DNA of 64,000 nucleotides from Liolophura sinensis (Eukaryota; Mollusca; Polyplacophora; Chitonida; Chitonidae): the NCBI RefSeq assembly GCF_032854445.1, contig NC_088304.1, positions 11,979,704-12,043,703 of the forward strand, in the 5' to 3' direction. The first letter of the stretch is position 1. Each line of letters begins with the position of its first letter. Positions 60,601 through 64,000 of the stretch are shown here, piece after piece. The translations under genes were made by a program, and so were the position numbers. The notes beneath the pieces are model-generated. The model worked only from the letters and a program-made list of their open reading frames with translations, did no database searches and was not told the origin of the DNA.

Positions 60601-62216
60601 TACACTGCGCTAGCATGCTAACCAGCTGAGTCATTGAGGCCCCACTTCATAACGTTTTAAGTACATGCGGTACAACTAGTTGTCTACAAATGTTATTATT
60701 TTATTATGGCAGATGTCTATTCAAAGGAATATACAATTTGATCTTCATAGTGGAGGGTATCCCAGTTCGCCTGTTTGAAATTAAACATATACTTTGACAA
60801 AAGTTGGATCATTTTACAACAGAGTCTCCTTGTAGCAGGATATCTACCCTGGAGTAGCTTTTTAGCCAAAACTGAAGTGGCTAATGTTTTATTACTGCGT
60901 GACGATCTCAAATTAGATGAAGTATCAAAGCTGCCATTTTTACGGCTTAGCGATGACCTGACACGGGACTGATCCCATCGTCTCAAGATTTGCAAAAATG
61001 ACGAATGTCTTACTCGAGCACTCCCGGGTCCTAAGAAGTAAGGCTTGGATAATGTACAGACTCGACTTCGCTTGTGTAAGTAGACTGGCATGCCACTGTT
61101 GTGAGTCACTGTCACCCAACCTTCTGGCAGGAATTCAAATGGGTCATGGCCTCTCTCTGAAAAATACAACCAGCCAATGACAAGATCACACATACTGTTT
61201 TTACTTGTTACAAATATCTACTAGTTTTGTAGCTTATTATGCAGTTCCACTTCAAACATAATGCAATGTGCTTTTCAGAGTCTTGAAAACCTTTCGGCAC
61301 ATTTAAAGCACTTTCAAGGATTTCAAGGACCAATGGGAAGTGAAGTTATCTCCCTTTATTGTGAAACAGATATCAAATTTTATACTGACCCATTAACACA
61401 TGATTTGATGTCCTGTGTGAAAAAACACTCAAGAGACTACAGACACTGTACAGTTATTTAGAGTTACTTAGAATCTGAAGATTTGTTCCACTTCCGAAGA
61501 TAATATTTAATCGTGCACCATATCAGGCATGAGTATTAGCTCACAAAAACTATGCAAATACATGTCATTGTGTGATCAGCCAAAGGTACAATGCAACAAT
61601 ATAGAGGGTTTGAAAATAAGACTGTGTGTGTACATATGAGCTGGCACTTTAACCCAGTCCTCCAATAACAAAAAATTTCAGGTGTCTCATTTCTCATGTC
61701 TCATGGGTTATCATTTCCACGTTTCACTCGAAAATACTTTTGGTATTCAACCTTCATTTTGCCAATATGTAGATAAAAACGGCAGCCATTACCCTTCAGT
61801 ACCACCTTGTCCCTTCTGATCGGGGCACCGGTTGCCTCCCCTTTGTTCTCTCCTTCTGATTGAGACTTCTTCCCGAGTTCAATCCCCTCCTCCAACCATG
61901 CATGAATTTCATCATCATCCAAATCGCATTCACTCCCTTCAGAATCCTCATCAAAATCCTCAACTCCATCCTGATCACCTGCCAACTCATCGATGATTTC
62001 TAAATCTCGTGTCTGGAGGACGCCAGCCGAGTCGCTATCGCAGTAACTGAGCGCCACCATATTATTAGATGTCGAAGGGCAATCGCTGTCTAGAGCGTCA
62101 GAGTTTTCCACGGTCTCAAGTCTGGGGCGCTTAGCGGCAGATTCCGTGTCCTCCATTAATGTACCTTGCGGAATTGGACCACCACCATCACTGTCAAAGT
62201 CCAACCCTTCAGCCAT
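42581..62216 (-). CDS. DGCR8: DGCR8/Pasha, Microprocessor RNA-binding subunit (whole gene span, 16 coding exons)
   Basis: Nuclear partner of Drosha that binds primary microRNA hairpins. The 16 exons join in frame to 651 residues, close to Drosophila Pasha and shorter than the human protein (about 773). In order: acidic N-terminus with KRPR at 29-32 (possible NLS); WW-like region at about 151-185 (LPEGW...NSGMPVYLH...PYFLGPGS); PCLHYRK with the Pro199-Cys200 heme-ligand pair; acidic linker; conserved [15 protein letters not shown] before the dsRBDs; dsRBD1 about 381-462; dsRBD2 about 485-570 ([18 protein letters not shown]); C-terminal helix [17 protein letters not shown], matching the Drosha-binding tail. 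The identification rests on continuous similarity to animal DGCR8 recalled from knowledge. All splice sites are GT-AG. The start is the first ATG of the open frame at 62216; upstream untranslated exons are possible. Confidence 0.96.
43018..43276 (-). mobile_element. SINE family A, full length, DGCR8 intron 15 side
   Basis: (TTTA)n, gattggtgttttatgccata through gctaaccaactgagccagtg. Confidence 0.92.
43768..43878 (-). CDS. DGCR8: DGCR8 exon 15: C-terminal Drosha-binding helix
   Basis: Residues 590-626. [20 protein letters not shown] then [12 protein letters not shown] parallels [20 protein letters not shown] and LQEEMKRLAEER. Donor cagagg|gtaggt. Confidence 0.93.
44237..44320 (-). CDS. DGCR8: DGCR8 exon 14: end of dsRBD2
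   Basis: Residues 562-589. [19 protein letters not shown] matches LLHPHVKNWGSLLRMYGRE. Its acceptor plus first 40 or so coding bases are repeated upstream with an 89-base period. Only the lowest-coordinate copy continues into the real exon. Confidence 0.94.
44285..45016 (-). repeat. Exon 14-acceptor minisatellite of DGCR8 (89-base unit, 8 copies)
   Basis: On the minus strand each unit reads ..cttgtattacag|ttgttacatccgcatgtaca plus gagctgggggtcc, i.e. 3' splice site plus the [11 protein letters not shown] codons of exon 14. The true junction is the last copy (44320/44321). Copies are 89 bases apart up to about 44943. Confidence 0.95.
45246..45302 (-). CDS. DGCR8: DGCR8 exon 13: dsRBD2 helix 2
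   Basis: Residues 543-561. [19 protein letters not shown] corresponds to CKNKRVGKQLASQKILQ. A 57-base exon with consensus flanks (ttgcag / gtgagt). Confidence 0.95.
45695..46065. repeat. Three ~125-base tandem copies derived from a SINE core
   Basis: Copies share gctggctcactgaacaccat and gacaccagacatggtaac. The accagacatg motif is typical of the second SINE family in this window. Confidence 0.75.
46143..46242 (-). CDS. DGCR8: DGCR8 exon 12: dsRBD2 beta strands
   Basis: Residues 509-542. [19 protein letters not shown] then [11 protein letters not shown], matching NHGMGDTSIKFEV and YVMACGKHTVR. Confidence 0.94.
46868..46968 (-). CDS. DGCR8: DGCR8 exon 11: inter-dsRBD region and dsRBD2 helix 1
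   Basis: Residues 476-508. [20 protein letters not shown] and [12 protein letters not shown] are close to the vertebrate [20 protein letters not shown] and SPYQILHECLKR. Confidence 0.96.
47351..47617 (-). mobile_element. SINE family A, full length, DGCR8 intron 10
   Basis: Complete to cagccacggaggcc; flanked by aagtataaag and aaggtataaag, a near-exact target-site duplication. Confidence 0.93.
47795..48065 (-). mobile_element. SINE family A, full length with target-site duplication, DGCR8 intron 10
   Basis: Flanked by acgtagtagta at 47784-47794 and 48066-48076. T-rich tail complement at 47795-47812. Confidence 0.94.
48090..48165 (-). mobile_element. SINE family B, 3' part, expanded internally
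   Basis: gggttttacgtcttacttca with tcagtcttgtgacgacaag; continues into the 63-base array. Confidence 0.7.
48166..48606. repeat. 63-base minisatellite inside a SINE
   Basis: Seven copies of gtcatgacagagacaccaga plus catgacatgtcaacgagtca and catatactgacagtgg. Starts at 48166 and 48229 confirm the 63-base period. The unit is the internal part of the SINE whose end (ttacgtcttacttcacac) lies at 48105-48122. Confidence 0.92.
49140..49222 (-). CDS. DGCR8: DGCR8 exon 10: end of dsRBD1 and linker
   Basis: Residues 448-475. [19 protein letters not shown] parallels ARATLEILIPDFVKQTSEE. Confidence 0.93.
49286..49760. repeat. 116-base tandem repeat carrying a SINE fragment
   Basis: ccttcccaca occurs at 49341, 49457, 49573 and 49689, an exact 116-base spacing. 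The first copy begins with a longer SINE piece (gaccatccgcatgttgctgg); the later ones keep only its end plus unique flank. Confidence 0.92.
49762..49814 (-). mobile_element. SINE family A, fragment interrupted by a younger copy
   Basis: gattggtattttatgccgta to atttcatttatagg. Confidence 0.78.
49826..49986 (-). mobile_element. SINE family A with target-site duplication, nested
   Basis: Flanked by tgccttgaaat at 49815-49825 and 49987-49997; 5'-truncated. Confidence 0.9.
50415..50513 (-). CDS. DGCR8: DGCR8 exon 9: dsRBD1 beta sheet and helix 2
   Basis: Residues 415-447. [22 protein letters not shown], with the Ser-Lys-Lys-x-Ala-Lys motif that contacts RNA in dsRBDs. A 19-base minisatellite lies just upstream of its acceptor. 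Confidence 0.95.
50540..50828. repeat. 18-20-base minisatellite next to DGCR8 exon 9
   Basis: About 15 copies of tatattcacagaaccggta. It lies on the acceptor side of exon 9, ending about 27 bases from the splice site. It produces a false 157-codon ORF. Confidence 0.92.
50830..52858. other. DGCR8 intron 8, unique part
   Basis: About 2 kb without recognised exon or repeat. Confidence 0.55.
52860..53005 (-). mobile_element. SINE family A, body and tail, DGCR8 intron 8
   Basis: (TTTA)n, gattggtgttttacgctgtg through gcaggttgctggcagacc. Confidence 0.88.
53190..53370 (-). mobile_element. SINE family A with internal deletion, DGCR8 intron 8
   Basis: Tail side catactcaagaatatttcac is followed by a T-rich patch and the intact head catgagctggacttgaactc ...cggccacagaggcc. 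Confidence 0.85.
53420..53521 (-). CDS. DGCR8: DGCR8 exon 8: dsRBD1 start
   Basis: Residues 381-414. [19 protein letters not shown] matches FVINPNGKSEVCILHEYMQ, helix 1 of dsRBD1. Confidence 0.95.
53522..54545. other. DGCR8 intron 7
   Basis: About 1 kb of AT-rich sequence. Nothing recognised. Confidence 0.55.
54546..54609 (-). CDS. DGCR8: DGCR8 exon 7: pre-dsRBD linker
   Basis: Residues 360-380. [21 protein letters not shown] corresponds to the LPANQKLITLSV...TKK stretch. Donor aaag|gtagag. Confidence 0.87.
54871..55039 (-). mobile_element. SINE family A, 5'-truncated, with target-site duplication
   Basis: Flanked by tacatttctt at 54861-54870 and 55040-55049. In DGCR8 intron 6. Confidence 0.92.
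55425..56095 (-). mobile_element. SINE family C, split by a family B insertion
   Basis: Left part ccactgacgaactttcccat; right part tacaaaatccctgaccaggg ...ctttaaccactcaaccatgg (tRNA-like head). Interrupted at 55541-55900. Confidence 0.7.
55552..55889 (-). mobile_element. SINE family B, full length with target-site duplication
   Basis: tRNA-like head on the minus strand (tagcacagttggttgag A box, gggtcgagtc B box), (GAGT)n tail. Flanked by catactgatgg (55541-55551) and catattgatgg (55890-55900). Confidence 0.92.
56137..56197 (-). CDS. DGCR8: DGCR8 exon 6: basic helix
   Basis: Residues 339-359. [20 protein letters not shown] continues the conserved KFRTW..R..N..MKRKQ segment. 61 bases, found by splice sites and phase. 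Confidence 0.88.
56435..56505 (+). mobile_element. SINE family A, 3' fragment, DGCR8 intron 5
   Basis: gataagtgaaatattcttga, cggcgtaaaccaccaatcaa and (AAAT)n. Confidence 0.82.
56506..57533. other. DGCR8 intron 5, unique part
   Basis: About 1 kb. Nothing recognised. Confidence 0.55.
57534..57603 (-). CDS. DGCR8: DGCR8 exon 5: [13 protein letters not shown]
   Basis: Residues 316-338. A 70-base exon, [20 protein letters not shown], matching the [20 protein letters not shown]-type segment of vertebrate DGCR8. Flanked by tgcag and gtgagt. Confidence 0.9.
58124..58294 (-). CDS. DGCR8: DGCR8 exon 4: variable linker
   Basis: Residues 259-315. Pro/Ala/Gly-rich ([16 protein letters not shown]) then [17 protein letters not shown]. 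Poorly conserved; placed by phase continuity and position. Confidence 0.82.
59097..59304 (-). CDS. DGCR8: DGCR8 exon 3: heme-ligand Pro-Cys and acidic linker
   Basis: Residues 190-258. [16 protein letters not shown] carries Pro199-Cys200, equivalent to the IPCLHYKK heme site of the human protein. It is followed by a Glu/Gly/Ser-rich linker. Confidence 0.94.
59305..60369. other. DGCR8 intron 2, unique part
   Basis: AT-rich with an A-run near 59562-59577. Nothing else recognised before the SINE. Confidence 0.55.
60374..60647 (-). mobile_element. SINE family A, full length, DGCR8 intron 2
   Basis: Flanked by cataaggtttta and cataacgtttta (60362-60373, 60648-60659), a likely 12-base duplication with one mismatch. 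Confidence 0.92.
61014..61156 (-). CDS. DGCR8: DGCR8 exon 2: WW-like dimerisation motif
   Basis: Residues 142-189. Contains [19 protein letters not shown] and [12 protein letters not shown]. The first WW tryptophan is Trp155. The position where I recall the second Trp in vertebrates is Leu177 (VCTLSKPY). Confidence 0.95.
61793..62216 (-). CDS. DGCR8: DGCR8 exon 1: acidic N-terminus
   Basis: Residues 1-141. Low-complexity acidic sequence ([18 protein letters not shown]), a possible NLS KRPR, then [13 protein letters not shown], comparable to the LLEEG..KK segment before the WW region of vertebrate DGCR8. Donor aagg|gtaatg; the frame reads on 30 codons to a stop at 61701 if unspliced. Confidence 0.9.
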
Positions 62217-64000
62217 TTGATTGGACGTTTGCGCTGATGCTGGTGGATTTTAACAGACCAGTAGCAAACTTAGATACCGTATCTAGCCCTGTACTGAGCT
62301 TTTCTTAAGCCAACAACTGACTCTACAGTTTAGTTTTTCTTTTTTATGTTTCTTGAAACCCCTGACACACATCGGTACAACATCTGACAACAGACCAGGA
62401 CCGCCGTCAATCAAAAGCACATAACTGCTATTTGCCAACAGAATCACATTCAATTTTGACAATCAAAGGCCCGCCTGCTGCACACTGGAAAAAAGCATCC
62501 GCCCAAAATTCTGATAATGCTGAGTTTTGGAGTTATCTGTCGAGAAAGGTGCGTTGCTTAGTGCACTAGCAAAGAAAAAGGCCAATACAACCACTTTTTC
62601 TCCACTAGTACAGGTCACAATGCACACAGCACAGCAGACAATGGTTTGGGTGTTGACACAAGAACTTTCTCACATTTCATCTGAAAAGGGCCAGTGGAAT
62701 TGTAGGATACCATTAAATCTACAAAAAGCTAAAACAAAGAAAAAAGAATTGAAAATCAGGAAAAGCTAGAATAATTAACACAGATTTAGTTATAACAGCA
62801 GCTGTGCATGGTGCATGTTATTCTCAAGTATATGGTTTAAGATTTGATACACATTAGGTGGATTAACATCTCTTGTTATGAGCACCATTTAAATGCAAAG
62901 AAGCTAATTATGAATAATACAACTTTAAGGCAGACAATTTCATAACTGAAGTCTAACAGCTCTGGTAGCTGTTCTTTCACGGTAAACTATGAAAGTTCTG
63001 AGATCTCCTTACCAGTATTTACCTACAGTGTTAAAATAAATGTTTTGCTTGCTTCATAAATAAGACTTACTTAAGAATATCTCACTTATACTTTGAATGA
63101 GGGGATGAGGTAGGAGATTAAATTTGCACCATGATTTTTGCGAGATATGGATGCCCTCAGAGTGTCAGAATTTTAAAATAGCACACCGAAACCATTAAGA
63201 AGGACCAATTAGTTACATGCGTTTCTACCGGTTCTGATGCAGTACCACTTTAGGGAGTTTTTAAGATGAGGTTGCTGCCACAATGGACATTACAGCTCAG
63301 CATTGTAGCGCCGTTAAAGTTCTGAACACATAGTATACTATACTTTGTACCAAAGCTAAATCACAAGGGCAAAAGTCACTGGTTAACATTGTCATCTGCC
63401 AAATTCATGTCATGATTTATTATCATTGTAGCAGTTGCAAAGACAAGGCTGATGGCCTTGTTGGTTACTTTACAAAGTCACTTACTGACCCACTTTTCAG
63501 ATATTCATTTTCAAATTTTAAAACAGCTAAATTTGTCAACAAACTGACGACACTTTTGACGACATCAACTTCACAGATCCCATGGTTCTTTCTAATTTGC
63601 ATATTTATTGTGTATTTTTAGTTTAGTTGCTGTGTAAAGGTTATGACTTGTGAAGTTATGTTACCTGAAGATAAAAAAGGTAACAACAACAACAACATAT
63701 CGCATAAAGCCGGTGCAGACTTGAGACTCGCCTTTTTGATCTATATAAATTAGCTTTACCTTCACATTTCTAAAACTTATAAAGTCCTTGATGTCACTTG
63801 GTTTTCTCAATAAGGCTCACAGGTAATACCGACTATTTTTCCGTGAAAATTACAGCACCTGTACAAATTATTTCTGAATTTCATTATCCAGCGGAGCAAT
63901 TTACCATTGAGCAGCCGCGACAGCGTATTATGAAACCGACCCAGATTATGCAATTTCGTTCATTTTTAAATGAGTTTATGTTAGTATTGGGTTTAAAATA
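62217..64000. other. Upstream side of DGCR8
   Basis: Should contain the DGCR8 5' UTR and promoter. No TATA box, exon or SINE is convincing. An acttaagaatatctcactta fragment at about 63068 resembles a decayed SINE end. Short open frames have no known motif. Confidence 0.5.
63681..63699. repeat. (AAC)n microsatellite
   Basis: Short aacaacaac run. Confidence 0.8.

Noticed and set aside
61701-61792. Continuation of DGCR8 exon 1 frame to a stop at 61701 as a separate 171-residue protein
   Set aside because: The donor aagg|gtaatg joins in phase to exon 2 and gives VVLKERG, matching the conserved VLKSRG sequence, so splicing is preferred. An unspliced short form cannot be excluded.

Overview
The window is nuclear DNA from an animal, most probably a lophotrochozoan (mollusc or brachiopod type). 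The signs are split genes with GT-AG introns, AT-rich intergenic DNA, and many copies of tRNA-derived SINEs of a type I associate with molluscs and their relatives. The species cannot be fixed from the sequence. There are no bacterial operons and no CRISPR. Two protein-coding genes could be assembled by eye with every exon junction in phase. They are convergent.

Gene 1 (+ strand, 15305 to about 36356, 15 coding exons) encodes a secreted or membrane metallocarboxypeptidase of the carboxypeptidase D type (M14B). It has a signal peptide and two complete catalytic domains, each followed by a transthyretin-like domain. Both domains keep the zinc, substrate and catalytic residues. The exon phases of the two halves are identical, so the gene arose by duplication of a seven-exon module. 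No third domain is visible and the C-terminal end is unresolved.

Gene 2 (- strand, 62216 down to 42581, 16 coding exons) encodes DGCR8/Pasha, the double-stranded-RNA-binding partner of Drosha in the Microprocessor. The exons join without a frame break into 651 residues: acidic N-terminus with a possible NLS, WW/heme-binding dimerisation region with the Pro-Cys pair, two dsRBDs, and a C-terminal Drosha-binding helix.

Layout: 1-15285 has no recognised coding exon and holds SINE copies, a 43-bp minisatellite and a hairpin element (14080-14575) about 0.7 kb upstream of the carboxypeptidase coding start. 15286-36422 is the carboxypeptidase gene. 36423-42580 is intergenic or untranslated. 42581-62216 is DGCR8. 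62217-64000 is the DGCR8 upstream side, with nothing recognised.

The most unusual property is the minisatellites inside the introns. In four introns the repeated unit is the splice junction itself: the last coding bases plus the 5' splice site of carboxypeptidase exons 7 and 11, and the 3' splice site plus first coding bases of carboxypeptidase exon 13 and DGCR8 exon 14. Other arrays were seeded from SINE fragments. The introns therefore carry tens of near-copies of real splice sites next to the authentic one, which raises a concrete question about how splice-site choice is kept correct. I know of no named description of this pattern, but I could not search the literature.
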